In this document: one piece after another, positions 45,455 to 58,158 of the stretch | Numbering within the stretch: the first letter of the stretch is position 1 | Layout: every line of letters begins with the position of its first letter | Origin: Echinostoma caproni | Taxonomy: Eukaryota > Platyhelminthes > Trematoda > Plagiorchiida > Echinostomatidae | Assembly: GCA_900618425.1 (NCBI GenBank) | Contig: UZAN01039591.1 | Span: 70,261 to 134,260, forward strand | DNA length: 64,000 nt | Reading direction: 5' to 3' | Made by a program: the position numbers and the translations under genes | The notes under the pieces: model-generated | What the model saw: only the letters and a program-made list of their open reading frames with translations | What the model was told of the DNA's origin: nothing | The model's database searches: none

Positions 45455-48400
45455 CTGAAAACACACAAAATTACCACAAATGTTCCAATGGGCTGCATTT
45501 TTGAATATTCAGTTGCAAGTATATCAGATAAAAAGTATAACATTAACGTTTGTAAGTATTGTGCCCATAAAATTTATCGTACAATTAAGATGGAAAGCCA
45601 TGTAGTGCACAAAATTAGTTTGCTTATACACATGTTATATGAGGCTGGGATGGATTTCCTTTTTCCAGCAAACATAAATCCAACCGGAGTTTACCGAGCC
45701 CCTAGTCACGAATCGATGCAAGTGAACCCTTGTTTAGGACAAATGTCTTTCATGCGATACAGCACCATCAAAGCGGGAAATCTCTTGTTGAATACAATAA
45801 TCACTCCATTCAAAGAAGTACTGGTTAGATTTATTTTTCCTTGGCTACTGCAAGAAAAATCACATCAGTTTTAATGAAACTTTCCCAATGAGAGCAATCA
45901 GAATAAGTCAAAAGAATTTATTTTAACTGGTAGACCCACTGTCAAAATTTGTAGCTTTTCAAATAGGTAACACTGAGAAGTGTCTTTCTGAACCATAGTT
46001 TTTATCCAAGTGAAACAGCTGCGTTATCGGTGAGATCTCTGAGAGTGCTGTCTATTGGAAAGGTTGTAAAAAGTTTCATCATTTCTATGATTTACAAATC
46101 CGGAATATTTGAGAAATCAATACCAGACAACTTATATCTACATGCTTCTGTATATACGAATTTATTTGCATTTTGCAGATTTGAACAATGAGGTGGTACA
46201 TATCTGATCTTTTTAAGTAGTGTTTATAATTATTTAATATATTTTTTTTGGTCTTAGTGTATGGATTATAGGTATTGAGCTCCTAAAGCATTCCATCTCC
46301 GAGGACCACACCAGAATAGAAACAGAATATAAAAGTGTGAATGAGTAGGCCTCTCTCACGTTAAAGTTTATCCCAGTGCAAACCTTTTGAGCACAGGCAC
46401 GTGAGGATTCTAGGATGAAGAGGTTTGCATGGCAGTAGTAGTTCCGGTGTACAGTGACTTCATTTACTGTACGTTGAGTAACTACAATTTGTGCAGCTCA
46501 GAGACAAAATGGTTATGTCATGAGTTAACCTTTGTAAATAAAACTGCATGCAGTTCAATGGATTTTTACAACGAATTTCCACGATTTTACACAAGGAGAC
46601 TCACTATAATGTGAAATAACCTTAAAGTGTTCGGGTAGAATTTGTGTGATTAGAGCAACGGAAGTGACATCGAGGTTAGCAACAGAGAGCTGCATATGAA
46701 TCGGTATTGCGATTTTACTCAGAGAGAGGGATAGTATAAGTTCAATCAACTAAATTTCGTCAACTATCTATGATTTTGTTAAGAAACCAACAACAGTCTG
46801 AGCATAACAGGACAATCTTAATAATAATCACATCATGGATATCTGTTAAACAGGCAAACAACTTTCATTGGTTCATTTCTAACTGCAATCAAACTCTTTC
46901 GTGAACGGTACATACGGACTAGAATCAATCTGTGTAACAGAGCTTACTGTTTATTCCGATCTGTTTATCAAACCAACTTACCAATAAAATCATTAAATAA
47001 ATTGCGTTTGTTGATGAATTATATTTTAGCCAAACATATAATAAATGCACTGATATATTTTAAATTACAAAGGCATACTCTACGTGGTTTCAATCGTGAT
47101 CGATCGCGCTCAGCTCAAGTAATATGCTCCTTGTTCATCTCTTGACCAAACTCCATTTGCTGATTAAATAGTACGCTTTTAACCTTATGTTTCCTCCCAT
47201 CAGTAACACATACACTACAATCTGTATATTGTGATATTATTCATCCGATTTATTTATTGCTTGACCTTGTGATTACTGTTATTCGGCACATCCATATTGC
47301 TTTCGGACAGTATTCAATTGAAAAAAGGAACCTAGTGTTTATGCATGGGACATACGTTAAACAGTAAGCTACTATGTATCTATATATCGATTTCTATCTG
47401 AATGATTATGCTTATACATTAAAAAACAGTGATGATCATTACCATTTTGACAGAAACCTCATGAGAAGCAGATGGCGAATGAACACGTTTCCCAGAAATA
47501 TAACCGCATTTCGCAACAATTTTTATGTGACCTTTTCAAGACGGAATACCCTGAATGGGGAACCAAATCGGCCCCGTAAACGGTGTTCGCCTTGCAGGAA
47601 CGGGGAAGATTTTAACTATTTGCAAAATGTATCTCTTTTTATATATCTGCATATACAGTTGCATATAATGTTTCATTTTGTGGTCATACCACATGACCAC
47701 CGACCAAACCTATAAGCTACTTAGAACTGCTGCAGAATATCCGCCACACGTTTTCTCGTTAAGCGGGTGAACAAATGAGCACCTTATTAAGCGTACAATC
47801 TATAACTGTCTTTTCGGCTTTCTGTTCGTTCCGTTCCGGGTACCGGAAATGAGGAGAAGGGGTTCTTTCTCTGACGGCAATCTGAGTGACTATGATCAAG
47901 GACGTTTCACGTGAAATAATTACTGTGAGAAACTAATTACTTCCACTTTTCCCAACTGATGCTTTTTGAGTATCCCGAGGTTTACGGATCGACCTCACAG
48001 GGTACATTGACTGCAAAGGCCATTTGTATTGAGCAGCTCAAGAGTTCCTCGAGATTCAGACGACTGATTTCTAGGGAAATCATTTCACTTCTTCAGAGGA
48101 ACTAAACTACTGACTGTAACACTAAAGAGATTTCATCCATTGAATAGATGGTATTTCAAGATACGTTCTTCACTGGTTTACTAGTATACGTTAATCAATT
48201 TAAAGACGAATATATAGGCAAAATTGAGAAACGCTTTACAACTCTCATACTATTGCCATGTCTTGGAAAACAACTACAGTATATTCAACAATACGACTAT
48301 AAATAATTCTTAGTTACTACTGATTCAGATTCTTACACCGTGTTTATGCATCTCCTTAAATATTTCTGCCGAGATATTCATCACAATAATTCCATTTGAA

Positions 48401-48914
48401 CAGAACGAGCAAGCATTGGATTAAAAGTATAGATTATGATATTTCTATACTTTATGGATCATCATGGTTTTAACAATGAGACATGTGAGACGAAACATCA
48501 GTAATGAACAATACATCGTTATTTGGTCTTTATTCAACTTACAGTCTGCTTTCTTAAGGAATTATAATTAACATTTTGGTTTCACTGCTCAAGCAAAAAC
48601 CAAATTAAAATATACAATCTGATTTTACTTTTCGTTCTTCATTTTTACACCAAATAAATAGATAAATGGCAACAAAATCAGACTCTCAGTTCAAATGATT
48701 TTCCAGAAAGGTGACAAACAATGTAAATTGCTGGGCAGTTGGTTAATGCCAACCTCATTTTTTCCGTGGGTAGCTTATGGGAATGGGGTGAATGTGGCAT
48801 TCTCGAAAAATTATAGAACTCTTCGCTGCACAAGTGTGTCCAAATGACAGGATTTACTTAACACCACACGGCAGTTTCTCTCCGGTGATATTTTTGAGGT
48901 TCACTTGAACCATT
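45455..48914. other. No gene recognised
   Basis: The plus frame at 45488-45874 (128 codons) and the frame at 47374-47715 lack domains and splice support. A short minus-strand interval at 46620-46688 has borders like splice sites (AG/GT) and an open frame of 23 codons, but no motif. Confidence 0.3.
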
Positions 48915-49050
48915 GGTCTATTCGCAACCAGAGCCGAGCGCTTGAAGCAAGCACTTTTGCAAGCACAGATCAAGGACTAGTAATCGGACAGCAATGGTTT
49001 CTGTCCGATCTACGTTCCACATTTGGGCTGCTTTGAATCGATCGCAAGGG
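48915..49050 (-). mobile_element. Penelope-like element C-terminal scrap (fourth)
   Basis: The minus strand reads ETIAVRLLVLDLCLQKCLLQ, matching the EA.AIR.L.PDLC.QK.L C-terminus of the fragment at 31120-31507. Their DNA also aligns (48935-49010 with 31225-31310). Nothing upstream of the C-terminus is preserved. Confidence 0.5.
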
Positions 49051-50223
49051 AACAGAAATACAATCTCCAAGCTCTGTCCGAGTTGATTACTCGGTTAGTA
49101 TCAAAATGCTAAATGAATACAGGCTTAGATGCAGAATTAGTTCTTTCTACGACTGGACGATTTCAGGTGACCTTGTATGTTATGTCAATATTATTGAGAT
49201 GGTTAGCTGGGAACGTTCACAAATAATTACACATATGGTGTATTTGAATCATGCACGTGAGTTTCGTCGATTGCTAGTTTATAGTTGTTGCCAATAAACG
49301 CTTTACCTTTTCAAATAATGGATACCTTTCGAACAGAGATTTGTTGGCTAATTTGTCAGCTTAGACATTCCAGTCATGATTCCTTACACTTAGCTGCATA
49401 TTAGGACATTAAGCGGTTTTAAATGGTCCATTATCTGGACAGTTGAAGAACTGCCAGAGTTATTTTTCAAAGAACCTTCTTGATGTACATGGATGGCTAC
49501 AAATAATCGTCGATGGTGTGATTTTCTTCTTATTACTTGGTGTTAGTAAAATACAGTTAATCATACTTTGACTAAATTTATCGCTTCCTCTAGTGAACTA
49601 ATCATCTTACTGATCCGTCCTCTTTATTAACCTAGGCATAAAAGGATATGTTTATGCCTCATCCAATGCTGAGATGTGGTAGATGAAATCTTTTGACTAG
49701 TTTGGTTTGTTGCATTTCCACTATGTTACCTCCATTAGCAATGATTTTAGTCAGAACAAAATCGATTTATAAAAGCTCATTTTGAACTTTCAAACCGTCT
49801 TGCATTTCTTCCAAATTGAACTTAATCACCCTTTGGGATGAAACGTGGTCATCACATCAATCAGTGGCTTGTGCATCTACACAGTTACGTAATAATTTGG
49901 AATAATACGCGATCAGTGAAACAAATTGCTTTCCATCACTTTATTCCAATTTGAGGACGGATGAATGCAAACTGTCTACAAACGTCACGTCCTATCAGTC
50001 CACGGTAGNNNNNNTAGCGTTTCTTGGTGTAACAACTTGTCCTTAAATATTGATCGTCAGTCACCATGTTACATACGGACTGACCACATGAAAACTAACA
50101 AAATTCCTACTTTGTCAATACATATTAAACTTTACCATTGATGATTGTTCCTGTTAAAATTTTCTCAGGCACACGAATGCATAAATCGATTGTTTCACAT
50201 TTAGGTGATGGCGAGCGCAGTGA
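49051..50223. other. No gene recognised; contains a 6-N gap
   Basis: The gap at 50009-50014 marks an unresolved join. The frame at 49106-49297 has no motif. Confidence 0.35.
50009..50014. other. Assembly gap (6 N)
   Basis: Six N in a row. Confidence 1.
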
Positions 50224-50673
50224 TTGTTTTGTATGGCAAAGAAATTCAATGATTGCCAGTTAGTGGGTATAGACCATCAAGAAAAACCAGCATCCGCGTT
50301 CACAGGTCTATTCAATCCCCCAACACCTAAAGCAGTGTTTACACACAAACACACACTAACTACTGTTGAGGCTGTTGGCAATCGAATTTCCGCATCCAAA
50401 CTGTGTGCATAAAGCGAATCGTCTAGGCCCCGCATTTATTCTAGATCAAATTTCATAAACATTCACGCCACATCCAAAAGTAACACAAGGACCACAATCC
50501 ATTTCACCCAAATACGACAACTCCAATCGCTTAGTCACTTGATGCAGGGCTCAACTTTCTCCCCATTCCCAAATGATCTATTTACCGGGGGTCGAGTTCT
50601 ATCATCACAAACCGCGAAACCGTGCAAGATCTGTGCACGCTGTGAACAGCATTTTGTCTTCGGACTTCAGTAA
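50224..50673 (+). pseudogene. Long open frame with a single internal stop, unidentified
   Basis: One reading frame runs from after TGA (50221-50223) to TAA (50671-50673) with only one stop, TAA at 50410-50412. That is 62 codons open, then 86. The second part ends in a cysteine cluster (PCKICARCEQHFVFGLQ) of CxxCxxC type that could bind metal. GC is higher than in the flanks, and CA-rich and Pro/Thr-rich stretches occur. It could be a decayed exon, an exon with a sequencing error, or chance. No family was recognised and no strong splice sites were seen. Confidence 0.3.
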
Positions 50674-53600
50674 ACTTTCAGATGGCCCAATTTCAAACCC
50701 CTCTTGTTTAGCTTGATTAAGGCGTACCTCCTAGCAAATGAATGCAAACGTGCATTTTGTTTTTACTGACTGCATGGTACAACATGGGGGATATGTTAAC
50801 GTTTTTTTAAGAAACATTCCAAATACCTGTTGTGAATTTCAGGTAAGTGAGTTGAAACTTATTCAAGGAGAATTTCTGTGCATTGGGGATAAAAAATTAC
50901 TTAGAAGATTACTCTAAGAAAGTAACCAAGATAATATAATTAGATCCTAACAGATTTTGGATGGATAACCAATGAAATGTAGGAGGTGGTACAAAGTATC
51001 TTACCGTTCCCCCCGGACACTTCACTCTTTGAACCCCGGCCCAAGCTCGAAGCCATCTTAATTTTTGGTGGCACACGGAATTGTTTACTATATTTTTACA
51101 ATTGCTTTTAATCTTTACATTACTATCGCATACGTTCCATTTTGGTCAAGGTTTCTATCCATCTCTGATATCAGACATCTAAGATTAACGCAGCCCAAAA
51201 ATAAATGTTCGACGCTGTTGATTGATTGCTCTCTAGTTTCTAACATCTTCCCACCGATTCAAGCACTGACTTCGCCACAACTTATTTGTACCATACATTA
51301 TATACTCTCTGTAGCCAGAATTTATTCATTTCCTTGAAATTGTTACCATCGGGAACACCAAAGTGTTTTCGTGCTATTCAAGTGCATACTTGTTGGTAGT
51401 ATAAATGAATGACACCACTGCGCTCATCAAAACGTTCCACTTTGGATACAAGTATAATTTTGGTAAAAACAAAATGTCATAGAGCAGGTCCATTTGATTA
51501 GACATATGTTCGTTGGCAATGTCTGCAAATACCCTCAAACTATTCGAAAGTTAGGATGAGTCTTAGTAAATTTTAGAGTGTTATTTCAGCCATTGCTGAC
51601 AAAGCGTGTCATGGATGACCCGAGATCACCTAATCACTTATCAATGATATCTACTTCGGTTATTTACAGAATTCCCAAATACGTGTTCCGATAACTTCAC
51701 TCAACCAGATGGTGATTCCTCATCTGGACGTATCTAGAAATCAACTAGAATTACATCATATCCGGCTTAATTATTTGAAAGGATGAGGGTAAGGAACTAC
51801 CGACAACGGATGATTCTTTGACCGGCGCGATCTTGATCGTCGCTCATGCTGTTCATTGCAGAACGTTCAGAAGGGAAAGCATTTAATTGGATGAACAAGT
51901 GCCTCAAATTTATATTTATTGAATTGTGAATCAAGTGCATCTTCTTTCGTGAGCATTATTGGTGGAATAAAGACGTCTAAGGTTGTTTCTTTGACATAAC
52001 CGTCGTCTATGTTCTGTTCAGGGTAAGACTGTTGTAGAGGTCGTATCCATCGAAAGTGTTACTAGAGTGCCATGCACCTCAATGGTTATATTTTTTCCTG
52101 AATGTGAATGTTGAAAAAAAACAGAACAAATTCTTAGGGCCCAACAAAGTACACCTACGATACTAGATATAATGTGGAATTATTGTTGATTGCAATACGA
52201 TTCAGGATGTCGTGTTCTCCGAGACGGACTTGTTCGTAAACGTATAGGGTGGCCAACATCATCATGAACACTTTTACGTCTGCTAAACCAATTCCAGTTA
52301 GGAGAACAGATCAACAGCGACACTTAAAGTTTGCTTATTTCCTTTTTGGTGGACTGTTTCCGGAGTTAAAGTTGTTCTAGAGTGGTCTTTCCTCATTTAT
52401 GGGAATCCAAATAGTTGAATTAAAAACTTATATTTGTCTCTTTGTTAGCAAAATTCACATTACTCAGATTTCCTAATAAGAAATACCAGATGTTGTTAGA
52501 ATGATCTAATGTGATATCATGGAAGGTGATATCATTCAAGTAAGTGGCTTATTACTCGAGTCTTATTAACATAGTATCCTTATGTGTTGAAGAAGACCTC
52601 ACACCGCTAATAAAAGACAATTCTCGAAGCATCACGAGCTGTATGGTGATCGTTAAATGTTTCCTTTATATCTGTATTTTCTTTGTTATCATGGTTGGCA
52701 TCAGATTATATAGAATCACGTCAAAGTTATTCAGTTTAACCAACGGGATGCACCCTTGATACTGAACTAACCAACCCCCAAAAGAAAGAAGGTTGATGGA
52801 AGTCATAAATCATATTCGTTTATACTACCCGGATAGAAAGAAACTGAATTCACCCATTCCTCTCTCTCTACACGTATATATGAAACGTTATTAAGAAAAG
52901 AAACCGAAGGAAAGCTATTGTCCGAACGATTGGCATCATAAATGTCATTAGACACAAGTGCAAGAAAGTATCACATGAAGCTAAGCCGATGAATCAATAC
53001 ACGTTTCTTAGGTCACTGTTATACCCTTGGGACTGAGAAATGAACCGATGAAACGCACGGTGGTAGTGCCAAGCACCAATCTTTGTTGGCATATCATAGG
53101 TGAACCGACGAGATAATACATATGAATGCATATGATGTTTTATAGCTAAAAATCGTGCCGACAGTCTACTGTATAATTTTTTGCTGCCACAATGTGGGGA
53201 ATACTCCAGCAGTGAAGATCAAATAAAGGAAAGAACTGTAGAGCGGTACATTTAGAAGTCAGTTGACTGAGACGTAATGATTTTTCCTGTGAAATTGGAG
53301 TTAACTGGTAATGAGTATGATCGGTGGGTATTTTGTTCACGTATTGCATAGTTAACTACTCAGTAGATACATGCAGGTGTAAGCAAACGACAGCCCGAGC
53401 ATTAGAAACATTGCAAATGTTTCACTTAAAATTCAAACTATTTTTGCAAATTGAACTGAGCAGACAAATGCAATTCAGAACATTTTCCCAAACTAACGTT
53501 TCTGTAATGGTGTTGGCTGAAGCATAGGACTTCAGTCACACATTACCACGTGGATTTATAGCAGAGGAGATCGTACTGGATAAATAAAAATAACACCGTC

Positions 53601-53868
53601 GATTCTTCCCTAGCCACGCAGTGAAATACTTATGAAACATAAGATCAATTTTCCGCTTAGCAACCTTAGCATCTATAGAAAAGAAACGAGAGAAAAGATC
53701 GAAATAACTGAATAATTTTATGCACGTAGAGATCAAGGGAATGTCAGCACATAGCTTGCATACCACATATTGTGTCCTTATCTCGCATTATTGTGTTTGA
53801 AAACGATAACCCACCTTTTTATACCCTAGCGTCTTCTAATCTCTCAATTACCTGAATTGAAATATCAG
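50674..53868. other. No gene recognised
   Basis: Frames at 51065-51337, 52544-52759 and 53146-53766 have no known motif. Confidence 0.35.
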
Positions 53869-54093
53869 CACTCAAGGAAAGAGACCTCTATCTTCCGATT
53901 GATCCATAGACGTTTTGGTGGTCAATCAATCAAGGTCACTATGTGCTCGCTCGGAGGTCAGATGTATCAAGCCCGAGAGCTCCGCTTCACTTTCCCTTTG
54001 ATGTTGGAAACCGTTTTGATTGACCGCGTTCATTTTTCCAAATATGGTCTATACAATATCGTACATGAAATAAGTGAACGAAAGGAAAAGTAA
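53869..54093 (+). CDS. Candidate terminal exon, unidentified
   Basis: An acceptor-like GAATTGAAATATCAG precedes a 74-codon frame ending in TAA. Composition is protein-like (FGGQSIKVTMCSLGGQMYQA) with a basic C-terminus. The acceptor's pyrimidine tract is weak. No family recognised. Confidence 0.25.
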   Translation, partial: HSRKETSIFRLIHRRFGGQSIKVTMCSLGGQMYQARELRFTFPLMLETVLIDRVHFSKYGLYNIVHEISERKEK

Positions 54094-55095
54094 AATTTCT
54101 GATGTTTTGCTTTTTGTTGCTGCATCTGTAGATATATATCCGCATTCTGTAGAAAATGAATAAAAGGGCTCTTCATTCCCATACAAGCTTGACACGCAAG
54201 GGAACCTAAGCACGTAGCTGAGACTACTTCAGCGAAAACAACCAACTTGTGAATGACTGGTCTGTTTTTCTGAATTGTATATTTGCATTGCAATACACCG
54301 GTTTTCAATACACGATTCCGCTAAAACAGCGCTGAATTTATGGACCAAAGTTGAATAATTTATCCCTGTTAATGACCAGCGACCCCAAGGCGTCAGTCAT
54401 TTGAGTGGATTTCATCTAACGGTCCATTGAAGTGATATCAAACTTGTACATGAGATGCGTATTTTTGTAGTACGGAAACAATCACTAAGGCTGCTTATTT
54501 CACACTGTCCTTTCCCATTTTACTTAGGAAAGAGAATTCGATGGTGTAGGGCTGTGATCACATTTTCTTTGTCGAATCAGCTTTGTTGTAGTTGAACCCA
54601 GCACTGCTATGTGGATCTGCCTTTCTTTCTAATGCAGGTCACCAATGTCAGCTTTACCGTATCACGATAATTGACTGCTAATGAAAATTATCTGAAATAT
54701 ATGTTTCAATTCAGTTCAAAATAAAACATTTCAGCAATCACGCACAGACTGAATAGTTAGCCAGAGCTATTCCATCGTTGGTAGAAAAGTCGAAATGATT
54801 GTGATGAGCAGAGCTATCCGTCATCGGTAGAACGGAATTGAAAAATGAACAAAAATATCGTTTTGCTATTAGTTAGCATATCTGGTACCATGTTGTATCT
54901 TCGAACTACTTGCTTAAATGGAACAAATTAAACAATTAAAGGAAAATTGGGGCCCTCAAAATATGATAATTTTAATATCAGTACAAAACCAAACATTGGC
55001 CGAGATTTATTTTACATGTAAACGTAAAGCTTTGCGCATTTTGCGATGTATTTTCGAATTTTCTGTATATGTATATATATCCCTTTGAATGCAAG
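54094..55095. other. No gene recognised
   Basis: Nothing identifiable; the minus frame at 54030-54308 is partly a shadow. Confidence 0.3.
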
Positions 55096-55260
55096 AGTGA
55101 AATGCGTACACATTTTATGTTTGATATTGCTGTCACAGGTCAAGTTCATTTGCCCACTTTTTCTAAAAATAATGTAGTACTTTTAGCTCAAATTTGGAAA
55201 ACAATGATTGTGTTTAAACGGAGATCACCAAAGTTGAAACGGGAAAATTGCATGAATTTG
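55096..55260 (+). CDS. Candidate internal exon, unidentified
   Basis: 165 nt, 55 codons in phase 0-0, between an acceptor-like CCCTTTGAATGCAAG and a strong donor TTG|GTGAGT at 55260/55261. The peptide (GQVHLPTFSKNNVVLLAQIW then a basic stretch) shows no known domain. Confidence 0.25.
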
Positions 55261-57333
55261 GTGAGTTTCTAGCTAAACGAATGCCATACAGCAGATGGAT
55301 GATAAATATCAACGTACCATCACCACAGGTTCCACGCATAGAGTGAACATTTTTGTTTCAGGTAGCGCATAAAATGACCATAGGTTAAGTGTACATTTTA
55401 GTGGCTCACAATTACACTGATTGGCAATCTGTGAGCCGTGGTGCACCTTCCGTTGTGTTTATTCCCAGACCTGACCTGATTAATCGCAAACCCCGGTTGG
55501 AAAAGTCACTTCCACGACGCCCTCAATGAAGAAAAACGGAAAACAAAATGTGAGTTCCATGTCACGAGTTTTTGGTTTGTACTTCTTGTGCAATATTTGT
55601 TATTGCTACATCCAGGCACGATTCAATAGAGTGGACTAAGGTTCAAAACAAATAGAGGGATACAGTCATTAGGCAGGCTGAGGAAGCGAGAGTAGGGCTT
55701 GTTGTCTATGGGGTAGTTGTTGAACCACGGTTTCATTGAGCTTTGGGGTCATTCGGCCTGTTCACTTCGAAAAGCATATGCCGAGGGATTATTACAAAGC
55801 ATGACCTGATTTCGCTTGGACTAATACGAATCATGAAAATGTCAGAACCAGAATTTGGGCTATTTTTATGATCCGTATCCTTACGGCACATCTAAGACGT
55901 GAGCTATCCAACTTCACCTCATTTTGACTAGGTGGGCATTTCAATAATGAAGCATAAGTGGTCAGTAAATTCCCAGGGCACAACCACTTACTGATACCAG
56001 TTGTATTATTGATGTAAACACTAAACCTACGGAACTCATTCAGTTTTCATTGGAAAAAACGAGACAAAGATTTTTGCTGGAGACTCTGCGGCAAACTCAT
56101 TCACTTTAATGGAAGCACTAGCATCGTCTAAACCCAGTGAATGAAACACTAAGGAAACACGAAATACAAAAGTACAAAAGGTATTGAAAATCATGCCCGG
56201 GGTGTTCACCGGAAACCAGATGTTCAGAATAAATGTTCGGCTGCTCGAGTGCTGAACGAAACAATACTAATCCAAGTCACGTGAACCAAATATATCCTTG
56301 TGCTATGTAACAGATTCCAACACACTTTGTATATGCACCAATGTTCATTATTCTTGATAATTGCTAGTTGCCGTTCCAAATTTGTAAGGAAAATTAAAAA
56401 AACAAATCATATGTTTGACTTCTGGTGTGAATGAATACAAATTTATTGCAATTGGAATACATTATGTAAGAGACGGGAACTTGAGTTCACATGATTGGTT
56501 CTGCTTAGGTATTTAAGTGTATTTTTTCTGAAATTCGTTATGTTCATGTGCAACAAGATGTGTTCTTTCATTGAGCCAACCACCTTATACCGGGTGTGAC
56601 CAAAACAACATCTCCATCTTGAAGCAACTGCAGTCTTCAAAAATAGTCAGTTATTTCAATGTGAGACATCGTGTTAAGTCAAGCCAGTTGTAGCATTTAC
56701 ATCCGATCGGGCAAGTTTCCAAGTTTGAAGTATGAGTATAGAAAATAAACGGAATCAAAAAAATTGTAAATTAAAGTAAATCAGATATGATTTTTTCATT
56801 GAAGCAATTACGTAAGTCCGTGGACAATTCATGCTTTTCAGTTGATAAATACACGACTTGTTTCAGAAGAAAATCATCATATACAGAATTGTGAGCAGCT
56901 AACCTTTTGAGTTTGTGGACGCTATTGAAACTGCTCGTGAAACTTACTTGCAGAAAGCCAGATGAGGGTCTGCGAGTAAAATGAAAATAAAAGTTTCAGA
57001 AAAAATAAGTTATCTGTCAGCGATAGAGTCCGCAATCGTTAGTTCATAACAGTCAGGGATCTATTTATAGAGCTTGCAATGAGATCAATTTTGTTCATAC
57101 AACCCGGGACGATTAATGAAAATCCGTTCAACCGGTGGGTTAGTAGACATAAATGTACAGAAAGCGCAGTAAGAGATTTTGCAGAATTATCCTTCTAAAT
57201 GCAGGGTCCATTGTAACTTGTGTGATATGGTGCTGCCAAGAGTTTATCTTTGTTGATGTTAGTACCCGTTAACGATTAGCAGACAGTGGAGGGACTCAAT
57301 TTTTGTGGACTCCCTACGATTCAGTGACCCACA
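55261..57333. other. No gene recognised
   Basis: The frame at 56443-56640 (minus) has no known motif. Nothing else supported. Confidence 0.35.
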
Positions 57334-57557
57334 TCAAAGAGAGGAAATCCTACTATTTTGAGGAATTTTGGATGACGCAGTACGGAATGGGGACGAGTTC
57401 ATAACATGAGTCTCCCTGCTGTGTAGTACCATACCCTCTTCAGAGGTGGGTACCTCATTATTGTAATCCATAAATGTAGAAGAAGCCACAAGTTGTTTGG
57501 CATACCGAGAGAGGAAATGCCGAGATAATGGCATCTTGATAGCAACAGTGTATATCC
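57334..57557 (-). CDS. Candidate terminal exon, unidentified
   Basis: Minus strand. The acceptor GTATTTGTGTGTACTGTACAG (core TGTGTGTACTGTACAG) ends at 57558, and the frame is open for 74 codons to TGA at 57334-57336. The peptide has a basic start (KMPLSRHFLSRYAKQLV) and a Ser-rich end resembling a cytoplasmic or unstructured C-terminus. No family recognised. A second open minus frame overlaps it and is less protein-like. Confidence 0.3.
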
Positions 57558-58016
57558 CTGTACAGTACACACAAATACGACAGAGTAAACGTACAGCAAT
57601 TTTAACACTGCTCAATCAGTGACAGTTTGACCGGCTTGATGGTGGACACAATTCGGCATTGTTACTCGACGAATTTTTCCGCTTAGAAGGAACTATAAAA
57701 GAAAACGAAGGATTTATAAAACCGTAGGTCGACCGATTTCGACTATTATTATCTCAGCAGAATCCCTCAAACACAAGTTAGGTATTACACTGGGACACAC
57801 ATATATACATAAATATATAAGTTAGAAAAAACTTGTTCACTATTTCATCTTCTCCTTTCTTTTAAAATTGTAAATTAATCTAAGATGTAATTCTAATAAC
57901 TGTCTGAATTCATTGGAATAATTTTTGTCCAGTCAAGATCATTGTACTATAATGATACAGTTTTTTCCCCTTTTATTAATATGATGACTGCTAATTACTT
58001 GATTTTGCCAATACAG
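57558..58016. other. No gene recognised
   Basis: Contains an alternating CA/TA tract at about 57799-57822. Nothing else. Confidence 0.35.
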
Positions 58017-58158
58017 AGCGAATAATGATCGTGCTGACACCGATCTGTGGGAACGCCTGAATCGTTTATCACTCAAGTGTATGCTTGGAAAACGTGAACA
58101 AATGTTGGAACAAGACTTTCTCGTGATCAATTTCAAAAGAAACGACGCCATCACATAA
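58017..58158 (+). CDS. Candidate terminal exon, unidentified
   Basis: A branch-point-like GCTAATTAC and acceptor TTGATTTTGCCAATACAG (ending 58016) precede a 46-codon frame ending in TAA. The peptide is highly charged and helix-like (LWERLNRLSLKCMLGKREQM). No family recognised. The minus frame 57939-58154 is its shadow or vice versa. Confidence 0.25.
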
